A DNA stretch of 64,000 nt from Physella acuta (Eukaryota; Mollusca; Gastropoda; Physidae). The number at the start of each line of letters is the position of its first letter. Within the stretch, counting starts at the first letter, position 1. The stretch covers positions 427,501 to 491,500 of the forward strand of contig NW_026731577.1 in the NCBI RefSeq assembly GCF_028476545.1, written 5' to 3'. The translations under genes were made by a program, and so were the position numbers. The notes beneath the pieces were generated by a model that was given only the letters and a program-made list of their open reading frames with translations, searched no databases and had not been told where the DNA came from. Below are positions 32,814 through 45,777 of the stretch, one piece after another.

Positions 32814-33374
32814 GTCTATATAAAACAGCTTGGATTATAGCAATTAGTTATGATCCGAGACTACCAATGAAATCAACAAAGTCCTACAATAGGCCCCACC
32901 TTTCTACCCCCGTACCCCATGGGTATCGAACCTTTTTTTTCTACGTAAATAAAATCAAGAACTGCAATAAACTCTTTTTATTGTACGCTTGACATCTGAA
33001 ACTTTAAATAGCATAGAAATGTAACCGTACGCGCACGCAAAAATAAAAGAATTCATTAAAGACATAATAAACCCATCAAGATTGACTCTACAAAGATAGA
33101 AGACTAGGATTCGAGCATACGATTAAGGTAGATGGGAATTGTTGTTTTTTTTAAAGTAATTTATCGTAGCTAGCAGTTTAAAATTCTTGAAAACACGCAG
33201 TCGTTCATTAAGCTGACACTTAATTAAAATTAGTAGTACGGGATGTTTTAGTTTGTCGCACACCCGTAATTATAATGTAATCGTTAATTTCGAATGGAAA
33301 ACAATATCTTGGAAAACTAACACAAGCTAAGCACACTGGGATATGTTAAAGAAAATCTACCGACCCCCCACTAG

Positions 33375-34000
33375 TGGCGTCGCTAGGCCGGGGGTGACCC
33401 GGTGCGGCAGCTCATGGTGTCACCCCCCCACCTTTTTTTTCTCTGTAAATTTTACAATTAGTGTCACCCCCCCCCCCCCAGTATAAGGTTTAAAGTGTTC
33501 ACATTTAAAACTAACGATGTTTATCTACAGTCGGTTGTTAATACAGCTGGATGTAGCGTTGTTTGCATGTTAATGTCACCTAGTGTGACCTCCTCTTTTA
33601 CCCCCCCCCCCCCCCCCCCCACCCACCTACCACTTGTCGCGATCGTCATTATGTACTCAAACTATTTTGTTAACTCTAATTAACCATGCATTGAACTGGC
33701 CAAAAAAAAACATGTTTATTCTATATATCTTGTAATATTTTTTAGTCTTGGTGTCATCCATCTAAATGGTGACTCCCGGTGCGGTCCGCAACCCCGCTCA
33801 CGCATCGCATCGCGACGCATCTGCCCCCCCCCCCCCTCCCCCCAATGAAAAGGAATTTATGTAGAAAATATGTACTTTTTACTAGTGTCCAACCCCCCCC
33901 CCCACCCCCGGAAAATTTACTCCGCCTTCCCCACTACTCTAAAAAATATCGTGCCCCCCCCCCCCCCTTCCGGAGAAAAAGTCTGAAAGAAACACAGGTT
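33375..34000. mobile_element. Decayed MITE remnants between Kv exons 1 and 2
   Basis: TAGTGGCGTCGCTAGG, then blocks with GGTGTCACC, long C runs and GGTGCGGTCCGCA recall the GGTGACACC hAT MITEs in reverse. From about 33,830 a C-rich piece ends GGAGAAAAAGTCTGAAAG, the right end of the family at 52,207. Borders cannot be fixed. Confidence 0.45.
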
Positions 34001-34036
34001 GAAGAAATGGTACGGCTAACCGTCTTGAAGACTCAC

Positions 34037-34798
34037 CTGTAACGCTGGCCCGCACATGTTGGTCGGTATGTGCAGCTCACCTGTTCTCAAAAAATTGAGT
34101 ATCGATCCAAAAGCCGTAGGGTCCCGGTCGAAGAAATAGTCCCCGTGCGACTTCCGGTAATAGAGTTCCAACTGATCGTCACAGTTAAAAATCGGCGTCC
34201 GCAGTCGCCGCACGGTGGCGCGGTAGGTCTCGAACACGTGACCGCCGACGTTCAGAATGACCGTCTCCCGACGGTTTCTTTTCCGCGCCCGTTTCACCCT
34301 GCCTCCCCCTCCCCGACGGATCCCGCCGCTGCTTCCGACGCTGCCTTGGTCTTCGTTGTTGTTGTTGTTGTTATTGCGCGACCGATTGCCGTCTTTCACC
34401 GAGCAGTTGCACTTCGGCTGCGTCGGGGTTTGGAAAACTGGCGGAGGGCTGAGGAGGCAGGAGGAGGAGGAGGGAGTTTTATCACAAGGGGAGGCGAACT
34501 GGTTTTTATCTTTCCTGGCGTCGGCGTTCTCTCCCGTCGCCAGCACGCGGCTGTCGTCGGGCCCGTCGTGGGGACTTTCGTCGGGTTTCCCGTCGGACGA
34601 CGTGGCGGGGTTGGTGTGGAAGAGGGGACATGTCCTCTCGTGTAGGAGCACGTCCTCCGGACCGTCCTCGTCGTCTTCGTCGCTCTCCGGAAGCTCGCAG
34701 GCTGAGACCGTCTTCCGTCGCTGCCTACAGCGGCCATCTTGGTGAACTTTGCGCCGGAGTCGCCAGTCAAGTCCTCCTTGGGGAAAGGATGGTCGGCG
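34037..34798 (-). CDS. Kv channel exon 1 (as seen): N-terminal region and most of T1
   Basis: Read on the minus strand, an acceptor (tttacttaatttcag) ends just upstream of 34798 and the donor is CAG|gtgagt after 34037. 254 codons, phase 0 at both ends. Residues 35-49 are very acidic (ELPESDEDDEDGPED), then come Ser/Pro-rich sequence, a poly-Asn run of seven and a basic stretch (GRVKRARKRNRR). T1 starts near residue 178 with ETVILNVGGHVFETYR and ends HIPTNMCGPALQ. No ATG occurs in this frame before T1, and an in-frame stop lies just upstream of the acceptor. Translation must therefore begin on another exon; a GTG near 34651 is not a credible start. The region is strongly GC-rich. Confidence 0.85.
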
Positions 34799-34819
34799 CT
34801 GAAATTAAGTAAACAAAAC

Positions 34820-35260
34820 TATGTAAGACGTCTGTTAGACGTGTGTAAGACGTGTATGATGCCCTTTTAAGACGTATTTTAGATGTATGTTAGACGTAGG
34901 CTAAACATGTATACTATACATTTATGACATATTTAGATGTATGTTAGACGTAGGCTAGACGTATATAATAGACATTTATAACGTATTTGGCCGTATGTTA
35001 GACGTAGGCTAGACCTGTATAATATCCATGTTAGACGTATGTTAGACGTGTATAATATCTATACATGACGTATTTTAGACATGTTAGACGTACGTGTATA
35101 ATACGGTTTAAAACGTATTTTAGACAGACGTATGCTAGACGTGTATAATATACATGTAAGACGTATTTTTAGACGTATGTTATACTTATGTATATAATAC
35201 CCTTCTAAAATGAAAGTTAAACAGACGTATGATAGATGTGTATACTACCCATTAAAGACG
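34820..35260. repeat. Minisatellite upstream of the T1 exon
   Basis: Irregular units contain GTATGTTAGACGTGTATAAT and AAGACGTATTTTAGAC, with a period of about 55-60 bp and shorter inner repeats. Confidence 0.75.
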
Positions 35261-35429
35261 CATGATTGACTTATTGATTAACAATAGTTGGTGATATGCG
35301 CAATATGAGCAACGGGCAAAATTTGTGCGTCATTTACCCGTAGAATCGTCGCATGGTTTGTTCGCAACAGCTCTTGTATGAATCGTTGAGAATTATTTCG
35401 AAACCCTTATATAAAAACCTCTATGTTTA

Positions 35430-36005
35430 GACCTCTATGTATATTATTAACATACCCACATACACGTTTATCATAATCAACAAACCAACATATACGTTTA
35501 CAATAATGAACATACAAACACACAAGGTTATCATAATCAACAAACAAACATATACGTTTACAACATTCAACATACTAACATACAAGTTTACAATAATCAA
35601 CATACACACTTGGTCCTAATCAACATACTGACATACAATTTTATCATTCAACATAAAAACATACACGTTTATCATTATTCATATACCATCATACACGTTT
35701 ATCGTAATCAACATACCAACACATAGGTTTATCATAATCAACATACCAACACATAGGTTTATCATAATCAACATACCGACATCCAAGTTTACAATAATCG
35801 ACATACCAACATACAAGTTTATCATAATAAACACACGTTCATCATAATCAATATACCAACATACAAGTTTATCATGATCATCATACCATCATATTCATTT
35901 ATCGAAATCACCATACCAACATGCAAGGCTATCAAAATAAACATACCAGAATACATAATTATAATAATCACCGTAACACAAGTGAATCCTAACCAACATA
36001 CCAGT
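35430..36005. repeat. Minisatellite of about 32 bp
   Basis: Around seventeen diverged units contain AATCAACATACCAACATAC and AGGTTTATCAT. Short open frames on both strands are by-products of the repeat. Confidence 0.85.
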
Positions 36006-36339
36006 AGAAAAATTTGCCTCGTATCCATTCAATTATACTTAAGCCACTGTTCTCTTATTTCAATGTATGTAAAATATATGCTGTATGTAAGTAGTAAGTT
36101 GTAGGTGAGTTGTAAGTTATTTATACAGCACGACTATTTGCACAATTTCCCCATATGTTACACACCTCCTCGTAGATAACATATGCGCATACACTACGCA
36201 TACTATGCTAATCAATGTGTAGCCGATTAAACGATGAAAGACTAAAAAAAATTTATTTTGTGAAGCATGAAATCGTAACTGACGAATGGGATGGAGGGTG
36301 TAGAACGACGTCGATTGATTTCTATTGCAGATATCTGAT

Positions 36340-36490
36340 AGTAAGGAGTCATCCATTAACGTCACGGTTTTTTTTTTTCAACTCACGTTTTATCACACAT
36401 ACCTCCCAGCCATCACAGACCGTCACAAAAAAACGACACACCGTCACAGACCGTCACAAAAAACTCTATCCCCGCCCCATAAAATGATGC
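36340..36490. mobile_element. Fragment of the TGACGTCA-ended MITE family
   Basis: AGTCATCCATTAACGTCACG resembles the end of the element at 31,488, and GACCGTCACAAAAAA units follow. No second end is clear. Confidence 0.35.
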
Positions 36491-36744
36491 CACAATGTTA
36501 TACTTATCCACTCCCTTAACCCACATTAAAGCTAGATCTAAAGAGAAAAAAATACTTTTTTTTTCGTTATTGATGTTCATTGAAAAAAAAATAATGGATT
36601 ATGTCTCCCTTTTAATTTTTTCTTCCCATTACAAATTGTCAGTGATTGCAACTCCCTCCCCCTCCCCAGGAAAGTGCTATCATGTATTAATACCCGTTTA
36701 CACTGGAATCACAAAATTATATAAACTCTACTTTAGACACCATC

Positions 36745-37291
36745 ATAATAGGGCTTGTAAGTCTCGGTCTCTCTCGCTAAAATGTGAAATATCTTGGCTA
36801 ACGAGATTTCAAATTTTTAAACTAAATTAATGGATTTGAACATGATTCCTATTGATAAAAAAAAAACATGATGGCTCTATGTTTCTAGCCCTTGCCTCAA
36901 GTTTACTAAGAGGCCCAAAATGCAATATTATAAAAAATTTACTAATAATATAATCAAATTAAGTACAAAAAAACCAAGGCTATTAATATTACATTAATAT
37001 TGTAACTACTTTTATTACAACGTATTACAGATTCAAACAAATAATCACTAACTGTAAGCATATTTCAAAACAAAAATGACAATTTCACGTAAGCTATTTG
37101 TTTCTTTAAACTAGCCTACATCATGGAACCCATCATTCTCATTGTTTACTATTTAAAATAACTGAGCAGAAACGAAAATAACTTTTCTATTATTGTTTTT
37201 TAACCGAATTCATAAAAATATTTACATTTGGTTTGAAAAATACAAGCTGGCAAGCACGAGAAGTTAGTGACCTACTTACAAGCCCTATTAT
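36745..37291. mobile_element. MITE with TAATAGGGCTTGTAAGT ends
   Basis: ATAATAGGGCTTGTAAGT at 36745 is matched by its reverse complement ending at 37291. The interior is AT-rich and non-coding. The ends are close to the arms of the hairpin at 26,391-26,486. Confidence 0.6.
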
Positions 37292-37654
37292 CAAACTTTC
37301 TCAAAATTTACTAAACATGTAATTATTAGCATAGGCATGGTTTCGTCACTTTAATTAATTAAAATACTTATATATACACATTTTATCATGCTTATTTAAG
37401 CACATACATATCATACTTATAAAAAGAACAATGTTAAAACACACATACAGAATATACATTTGCATTTATCCATAAAATAGAAGATCGCTGATATCTTGTT
37501 TTATACCAGGAATAAACGCGCGGACACACAAGAGGAGAGAAACTAATTACGTAAATATTAATCTGAGCTTTATAAAGGAAACAAAAATCGATGTTCTTTT
37601 ATTTCAACCTGTTGGCCGATTTCTGGTATCTGATGTCTACGATGCCAATTTTTG

Positions 37655-38045
37655 CTTGCAGGGATAAGTTGGAGTAGAGTTTGGTGGTTGAAATGGGATA
37701 GAGTGAGATTGTTGAAATTAGTTCAAGTGAGATTGTTGAAATTAGTTCAAGTGAGATTGTTGAAATTAGTTCAAGTGAGATTGTTGAAACTAATTCAAGT
37801 GAGATTGTTGAAATTAGTTCAAGTGAGATTGTTTGAAATTAGTTCAAGTGAGATTGTTGAAACTAATTCAAGTGAGATTGTTGAAATTAGATTAATTGAT
37901 ATTGTTGAAATGAATTGCAGCGAGATTGACATTCAGATAGAGTTTGGTTGTTGAAATGGGATAGAGTGAGATTGTTGAAATTAGTTCAAGTGAGATTGTT
38001 TGAAATGAATTGAAGCGAGATGGTTGAATTCAGTCAGAGTTTGGT
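37655..38045. repeat. 24-bp minisatellite
   Basis: About twelve units contain GAAATTAGTTCAAGTGAGAT. The open frame across it (8-residue units) is a repeat artefact. Confidence 0.85.
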
Positions 38046-38199
38046 TGCTGAATGAAAGATATGGCATTGTTATATGGTACAGTTGGTCTTTTAATTCAAG
38101 TTAGCATTTAGGATTAAAGTTAGTCTCTTACAGTAAAAGTTAAACTAGACGATACGAATTCTTTATTACTTTAGCTAGAATATCTAATACAATGTTACA

Positions 38200-38510
38200 G
38201 CTTGTTAGTGGCTATTGTCTTTGGTAAAGTCTAGTGCTGTTGTCTTTGGTAAAGTCTAGTGCTATTGTTTTTGTGAAGTCTAGTGCCAATAAGCTTGGCA
38301 AAGTGTCGAGCTATTGTCTTTAGTAAAGTGTCGAGCTATTGTCTTTAGTAAAGTGTCGAGCTATTGTCTTTAGTAAAGTGTCGAGCTATTGTCTTTAGTA
38401 AAGTGTCGAGCTATTGTCTTTAGTAAAGTGTCGAGCTATTGTCTTTGCTAAAGTGTTGAGCTATTGTCTTTGGCAAAGTGGTGAGCTATTGTCTTTGTTA
38501 AAGCCAATGT
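38200..38510. repeat. Minisatellite of about 27 bp
   Basis: Around eleven units contain GAGCTATTGTCTTTAGTAAA. The central five are identical. Confidence 0.85.
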
Positions 38511-38899
38511 TAATGTACCAACACACGTCTTAAGATTTACAAGAACATTCACTTCCTGTTTTGCTTTAAAAATTAACTTCCGCGAATCGAACGTGGGGGG
38601 GGGGGGGGGGGGGCGATTAGCTATGACTCTTGTTAACATTCTGTATGTATACGGCCTGATATATCATGCTTATATCTATTCCTTTCATCGAAACAAACAA
38701 AATTTCCTTATCTCCAACAATTTCCGCACACAAAATGTGTATAAGCTAATAGCTAGAACAGGGGGGGGGGAGAACTGACTTAAGGAGGAGAAATGGAAAA
38801 GGGGAGATAACAATTAAAACAGCCGCACGTGGGAGGGGAGGAACAAGGGATGGGTTTTAGACCAGCGTGTCAGTGAGTACACAGTGGTCATCAGACAAG

Positions 38900-39255
38900 T
38901 CAAGTAGATCAAGTAGACATGTGAGTCTAGTCACAGGGGTGGGGTAGGGAAGGTAAAGTAGATAAAGTAGAGACGTGAGTCTAGTCATAGGGGTGGGGTA
39001 GGGAAGGTAAAGTAGATAAAGTAGAGACGTGGGTCTAGTCACAGGGGTGGGGTAGGGAAGGTAAAGTAGATAAAGTAGAGACGTGAGTCTAGTCACAGGG
39101 GTGGGGTAGGGAAGGTAAAGTATATAAAGTAGAGACGTGAGTCTAGTCACAGGGGTGGGGTAGGGAAGGTAAAGTATATAAAGTAGAGACGTGAGTCTAG
39201 TCACAGGGGTGGGGTAGGGAAGGTAAAGTAGATAAAGTATAGACGTGAGTCTAGT
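38900..39255. repeat. Minisatellite of about 54 bp
   Basis: Six nearly identical units contain GTCTAGTCACAGGGGTGGGG and AAGTAGAGACGTGA. Confidence 0.9.
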
Positions 39256-39284
39256 CAGAGGGGCAAGTAAAGTAGATACCAGAC

Positions 39285-41715
39285 ACCCTGCCAGTCACCC
39301 ACCAAATGACACCAGACACCTAATATGACACCCACCAAGTAACACCAGACACCCTGATATAACACCCACCAAATAACAATAGACACCTTATATGACACCC
39401 AACACCCACCAAATAACCCCAGACACCTAATATGACACCCACCAAATAAAACCAGACACCTGATATGACCAAGTAACACCATACACCTGATATGACCAAG
39501 TAACACCATACACCTGATATGACCAAGTGACACCATACACCTGATATGACCAAGTAGCACCATACACCTGATATGACCAAGTAACACCATACACCTGATA
39601 TGACACCCACCAAGTAACACCATACACCTGATATGACCAAGTAACACCATACACCTGATATGACCAAGTAACACCATACACCTGATATGACCAAGTAACA
39701 CCATACACCTGATATGACACCCACCAAGTAACACCATACACCTGATATGACCAAGTAACACCATACACCTGATATGACCAAGTAACACCATACACCTGAT
39801 ATGACCAAGTAACACCATACACCTGATATGACCAAGTAACACCATACACCTGATATGACCAAGTAGCACCATACACCTGATATGACCAAGTAACACCATA
39901 CACCTGATATGACCAAGTAACACCATACACCTGATATGACCAAGTAACACCATACACCTGATATGACCAAGTAACACCATACACCTGATATGACCAAGTA
40001 GCACCATACACCTGATATGACCAAGTAGCACCATACACCTGATATGACCAAGTAGCACCATACACCTGAAATGACCAAGTAGCACCATACACCTGATATG
40101 ACACCCACCAAGTAACACCATACACCTGATATGACCAAGTAGCACCATACACCTGATATGACCAAGTAACACCATACACCTGATATGACACCCACCAAGT
40201 AACACCATACACCTGATATGACCAAGTAGCACCATACACCTGATATGACCAAGTAGCACCATACACCTGATATGACCAAGTAACACCATACACCTGATAT
40301 GACCAAGTAGCACCATACACCTGATATGACCAAGTAGCACCATACACCTGATATGACCAAGTAGCACCATACACCTGATATGACCAAGTAACACCATACA
40401 CCTGATATGACACCCACCAAGTAACACCATACACCTGATATGACCAAGTAACACCATACACCTGATATGACCAAGTAACACCATACACCTGATATGACCA
40501 AGTGACACCATACACCTGATATGACCAAGTAACACCATACACCTGATATGACACCCACCAAGTAACACCATACACCTGATATGACCATGTAACACCATAC
40601 ACCTGATATGACACCCACCAAGTAACACCATACACCTGATATGACCATGTAACACCATACACCTGATATGACACCCACCAAGTAACACCATACACCTGAT
40701 ATGACCAAGTAACACCATACACCTGATATGACCAAGTAACACCATACACCTGATATGACACCCACCAAGTAACACCATACACCTGATATGACACCCACCA
40801 AGTAACACCATACACCTGATATGACCAAGTAACACCATACACCTGATATGACCAAGTAACACCATACACCTGATATGACACCCACCAAGTAACACCATAC
40901 ACCTGATATGACCAAGTAACACCATACACCTGATATGACCAAGTAACACCATACACCTGATATGACCAAGTGACACCATACACCTGATATGACCATGTAA
41001 CACCATACACCTGATATGACACCCACCAAGTAACACCATACACCTGATATGACCATGTAACACCATACACCTGATATGACACCCACCAAGTAACACCATA
41101 CACCTGATATGACCAAGTAACACCATACATCTGATATGACCAAGTAACACCATACACCTGATATGACCAAGTAACACCATACACCTGATATGACCAAGTA
41201 ACACCATACACCTGATATGACCAAGTGACACCATACACCTGATATGACCATGTAACACCATACACCTGATATGACACCCACCAAGTAACACCATACACCT
41301 GATATGACACCCACCAAGTGACACCATACACCTGATATGACCAAGTAGCACCATACACCTGATATGACCAAGTAACACCATACACCTGATATGACCAAGT
41401 GACACCATACACCTGATATGACCAAGTAGCACCATACACCTGATATGACCAAGTAACACCATACACCTGATATGACCAAGTGACACCATACACCTGATAT
41501 GACCAAGTAGCACCATACACCTGATATGACCAAGTAACACCATACACCTGATATGACCAAGTGACACCATACACCTGATATGACCAAGTAGCACCATACA
41601 CCTGATATGACCAAGTAACACCATACACCTGATATGACACCCACCAAGTAACACCATACACCTGATATGACCAAGTAGCACCATACACCTGATATGGCAC
41701 CGACCAACTAACACA
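39285..41715. repeat. 2.4-kb minisatellite of 27- and 33-bp units
   Basis: About 85 units contain ACACCTGATATGACCAAG, either 27 bp or 33 bp with an extra ACACCC. Single-base variants (GTAACACC, GTAGCACC, GTGACACC) recur in blocks. Both lengths are multiples of three, so all three minus-strand frames stay open for roughly 775-819 codons. These are not genes: the three frames are equally open, there is no splice or domain evidence, and the plus strand is full of stops. Confidence 0.95.
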
Positions 41716-42054
41716 GAACACCTGATGCGGCACTAAGAGACCAGACGGTACCAATCACTTCCTAACGCGACAGGTAAAACCTGAGTGGTACAAGACCCTG
41801 TCGAAAGGTGAGCATAAACAACTTGTTGTTCCAATGTTTATGTTACGTTATGAGAGGGTGATGGAGGGTGGTGAAGAGGGCAGGTTAGTGGGTAAAGGTG
41901 TTGAACAAAGGCTAGTAGGTGGCGCATCAATTTCTTCCTACTTCTTTTTTTTTTACTTATTTATTTCCCGATGTTTATATCATACCTAGGTTATGTTCTA
42001 TTTTTGTTAGACGAAAAAAAATATCCATAGCCACTTCATATAGAAGCTGACTTG

Positions 42055-42365
42055 ATTGCGTACATACATACGTAACTATACACATACAAGCAAGCACAAA
42101 AACGTACGAAAAACAGGATATACAGAGAAACACACTCATTTACACATACATACAGATTTAAACACATTCACTCAAGCAGTTAGGGACACATTAAACACCT
42201 TAACACTCATACAAAGATACAAACATACGCTTACAAAAACATACATACATAATATATACAGAAACACAAGCAAACTCTGTTACACAGACATACATTAACG
42301 CATATACACATATTATACACACCAACACAAACACACAAATACAAACATATAGACATACATGAACA
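42055..42365. repeat. ACATAC-rich simple sequence
   Basis: An A/C-rich region full of ACATACA and ACACA motifs. The 80-codon open frame in it is compositional. Confidence 0.6.
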
Positions 42366-42429
42366 TAAAACAATCACTTCAGAAGCAATTAATTAATTAG
42401 CAGGTACGGGAGGCTTTAAAATGATTGTC

Positions 42430-43430
42430 TTGATAATCAAAATCAAAATCAATTTAACAAGCAAGTTGAAATGACAATCAACAAACTACGCGATTTGACA
42501 ATCAACGTACAGGAAGACTTGGAAATCAACATACAAGTTGAAATGGCAATTAACTAACAACACGATTTGACAATCAACACACAGGCAGACTTGGAAATCA
42601 ACATACAAGTTGAAATGGTAATCAACTAACAACACGATTTGACAATCAACATACAGGTAAACTTGGAAATCAACTTACAAGTTGCCTTGGTGAATTACAA
42701 ATAAGGCTACTCAACATTCAACAGCTTAACAATAACAAAACATGTCGACTTGTCAACAATCTAGCTTGACAAGTTTCAAAGTTACTTGGCAGTCAATTCG
42801 GTTACTTGATAAGTTACAAAGTTACTTGGCAATTAACAAGCTGGCTTAACAAGTTACAGTAAAAAGTTACTTTACACTAAATATATTTATTTGACAAGTT
42901 ACAAAATTACTCGACAATCGACAGGTTGACTTGACAAGTTACGTACAAAAGTTATAAATAAATCAACACATTTTTTTGACTAGTTAAAAGTTACTTGGCA
43001 ACAGTAGCTTAGCGAGGGGGGGGGGCGGGGGGACATATGTCCCCGGGCGCCGACCTTAGGGGGCGCCAAAATGGGTTGGAAAAATAAATTGAAAGGTTGA
43101 AGGGGGTGCAAATCGAAAGTTTGAGGGGGGGGGTGCAAATGGAAATCTCGAGGGGGGGGTGCAAATCGAAAGTTTGAGGGTGGGTGCAAATGGAAATCTT
43201 GAGGGGGGTGCAAATCGAAAAGTTTGTCCCCGGGCGCCGGGAAGGGTCGCTACGCCTCTGCTTGGCAATCAACAGGCTGACTTGGCAAGTTACGTACAAA
43301 AGTTACAAATAAATCAACAAATTTATTTGACTAGTTAAAAGTTACTTGGTAATCAACAGGCTGACTTGACAAGTTACATACAAAAAAGTAACTTGGCAAT
43401 CAACACAAGACAACTTTCCATCATCCTACA
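42430..43430. repeat. Minisatellite interrupted by a MITE
   Basis: Diverged units of about 62 bp contain ACAAGTTGAAATGGCAAT and GACTTGGAAATCAAC, passing into AACAGGCTGACTTGACAAGT units. The array continues on both sides of the MITE at 43,002, so the array predates the insertion. Confidence 0.75.
43002..43260. mobile_element. hAT-type MITE with 8-bp TSD CTTGGCAA
   Basis: The left end CAGTAGCTTAGCGAGG is slightly decayed; the right end is GGTCGCTACGCCTCTG. CTTGGCAA lies at 42994-43001 and 43261-43268. Five internal TGCAAAT-type units with G runs are present. Confidence 0.88.
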
Positions 43431-43799
43431 CAAAAACTATCAAATTGCCAGAAGTTACTAAATAAATCTAAACATGCTAATAGAATAAACAGTGTATCTT
43501 GCCCTACCCCCACCCCCCCCCCCCCCCACCACCACCACCACCATCCCCACCCACCCACAACTCTTTTGTTTCCTCGCTGATCATTACCTTAAGTACTGTC
43601 TCGAGTAGAGGTTTCATGTATGCGACATTAGCATAGTATTATACGATAGAGCGCTTGACTCTTCTAGCCCATATAGGACTCCCTGCACAACAGACAATGT
43701 GTCCCTGGGGGTAAATGACCCCCCCCCCCACCCCACCACACCCCATCCCCCAAATACCCCCACCATGAGTTACACGATTGATTACAGAGCAAAACAAAA

Positions 43800-44165
43800 C
43801 TGGTCTTCATCGTGAACTTTCACCTCGCTGGGGTGGGGAGGAGAGGGAGGGAAGAGTTTGGTGACGATGTGTGACGATTGCAGAAAGTGTGACGACACAA
43901 TTTTGCATTTTAAAAATCAATTTTAAGAGCAACATTTCTAACCATTATTTGGCGCTTTTACATTAAAACTTAAATGGATTTGTAAACTTAGTGTTGATCG
44001 AACTCAGTCGATATTTTAGAAAGAAATCAATATTGAAAAAAAACCTGCAACTTTGAGAGAGGACGGGGGGAGGGTGGTTGCTGAGGCGCGAAGTCTTTTT
44101 AAGGGGGGGGGGGTCTAGGTTACGTGACGTTGGGGTAGGGAGGCATAAATGGATACCCCTTGATC
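43800..44165. mobile_element. Relative of the TGACGTCA-ended MITE
   Basis: G-rich sequence with GTGACGATGTGTGACG, then a stretch like 31,600-31,660 (TTTTGCATTTTAAAAATCAA, ACCATTATTT), and a right part with ATAAATGGATACCCC resembling the right end of the element at 31,488. The borders are uncertain. Confidence 0.45.
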
Positions 44166-44689
44166 AACTGAAGTCATGCACTTACAACTATGCAAGCCGA
44201 ATTGTGATCATACAATCCCTCAATCACACAATCACCAAATTACATCAATCAAAAGAACAAAATCACGGATTTGTTAATCATACCCTGATAAAAACAATCA
44301 CACAATCCGAATCACACCACTATGATACCTAGCTGTAATTACCTTAGCGAAGCAGATTATCTTTGTGTCGTGATATCCAACATCGCACCCATCTTCTCCA
44401 AAAATACTTCCGGTTCGAACAACCATTGATGCCAGACATACCCATCTCTTCCTGATCATGGGATTACGTCATACGTTTATATGTACATTTTAACATAAAA
44501 CAATAAAAATTTTGCCTCAGAAATTGAAATTAGTTTCTCGTCGCAGTTATTATCGACAGCCACCTGATATAGTAGTTTTTAGTTAAAGAGGAGACCCAAA
44601 TAATATCTAAAGCGTTATGGTACGTTTTAATGAATCGCCCTGAAATTAGGTCAACATCGCTAGGCAAGTGTGGGACTGGCCTCCTTAGG

Positions 44690-44830
44690 GGAAAAGAAAG
44701 GTAGGCCGACCTAAGATATCTTGGAGAAAGACAGTTGAAGTAGAAGCAAGGACTGCTAGGCTTACGTGGGCTTAACTAAAGAGAGCTGCCCAAAACAGAG
44801 TCAGGTGTAGAAGTGTAGCTTCGGCCCTTT
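44690..44830 (+). pseudogene. LINE reverse-transcriptase C-terminal fragment
   Basis: In one frame, ISWRKTVEVEARTARLTWA, a stop codon, then LKRAAQNRVRCRSVASALCS. The pattern W-R-x-T-x-E-E ... W ... AQNR-x-R-W/C-x-x-x-x-ALCS is the end of ORF2 in several non-LTR retrotransposon families. Only the last 45 or so codons remain. It is a dead 5'-truncated copy. Confidence 0.6.
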
Positions 44831-44871
44831 GCTCCTCATGGACTTCATATGAATAAGGGGATCCGGACAAA

Positions 44872-45000
44872 AGGCCGACATGGACAAAAGGCCGACATGG
44901 AGAAAAGGCCGACAAGACAAAAGGCCGACAAGACAAAAGGCCGACTGCTAAAAGGCCGACAAGACAAATGGCCGACAAGACAAAAGGCCGACAAGTTTTA
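44872..45000. repeat. GGCCGACAAGACAAAA tandem array
   Basis: About nine units of 14-17 bp (AAAAGGCCGACAAGAC and variants). The inverse array lies at 45,778-45,955. Confidence 0.9.
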
Positions 45001-45379
45001 TAAAACAACAAACTACAATTACAGACATGTTTAATATCTAAAATATGTAATTATACACGACTTTTTAAGTTTCTGATAAATATTCTTAGGTACATACAAT
45101 AGGATAAAATAATACACACGATGTAACCAATTATTTGTTGACGATATACTGGTCCTCATATAGGGAAATCACAGGGGCAAGTTTACACACACACACACAA
45201 AAACAACCTTACCAATTTTAGCACACTTGTATCAAAATCACAACAGAATTAATGAATCTAACGAAAATAGTATACACTTTGTTTTCACGCAATTCGCAAT
45301 GGACGAAACTAAAATATAATTCAAAGTTTGTCGGTATTTAACATGTAGTCCAGTCAAGGCACGTGATCGGTCTACTTCA

Positions 45380-45770
45380 TTCGGTTTCTTTGATTACTTT
45401 GCGAAATATGGTGGTAACGCCACCTATCTCCAGTCGCATGGACCCAATTGTCCACCTTATAAGGATTGTCTCTTCCACCTTGTTGCATGTGGGCGATAAT
45501 GCCGGCAGCTTTTGACTTTGTTCTTTGATGATTATCTTACCCCTTTGACATAGAAGGAGCTATGAAAGACAGCAGTGACAGCATTTCGCAATATTTAGGT
45601 GTTGATCCTTTGTGTTTAAGACACTCCCGTAATCTCCAGTCGCTTGACCCGATGTTCACCTTATAACAATAGCAACTAGCACCGTCTCTTTTCTTGAACG
45701 TTTCACCTTATTTCGATAGTTGTCAAGATAGAAGCTATGCAGTAACACATATTTTGCGATATTATTATTT
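45380..45770. repeat. Diverged tandem pair of about 200 bp
   Basis: Both halves share TTTGCGAAATAT/TTCGCAATATTT, ATCTCCAGTCGC and TCACCTTATAA/TCCACCTTATAA blocks in the same order. They lie between the two inverted GGCCGAC arrays. No coding potential was recognised. Confidence 0.5.
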
Positions 45771-45777
45771 TTTATGC

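Noticed and set aside
34396-34770. Frame with an ATG in AAGATGGCCGC upstream of T1
   Set aside because: Out of frame with the T1 domain and low-complexity Arg/Thr/Pro. It might act as an upstream ORF only if transcription starts here.
39255-41754. Three overlapping minus-strand frames of 775-819 codons
   Set aside because: All three frames are open because the 27/33-bp units lack stops on that strand. No frame is favoured by codon use or splice sites.
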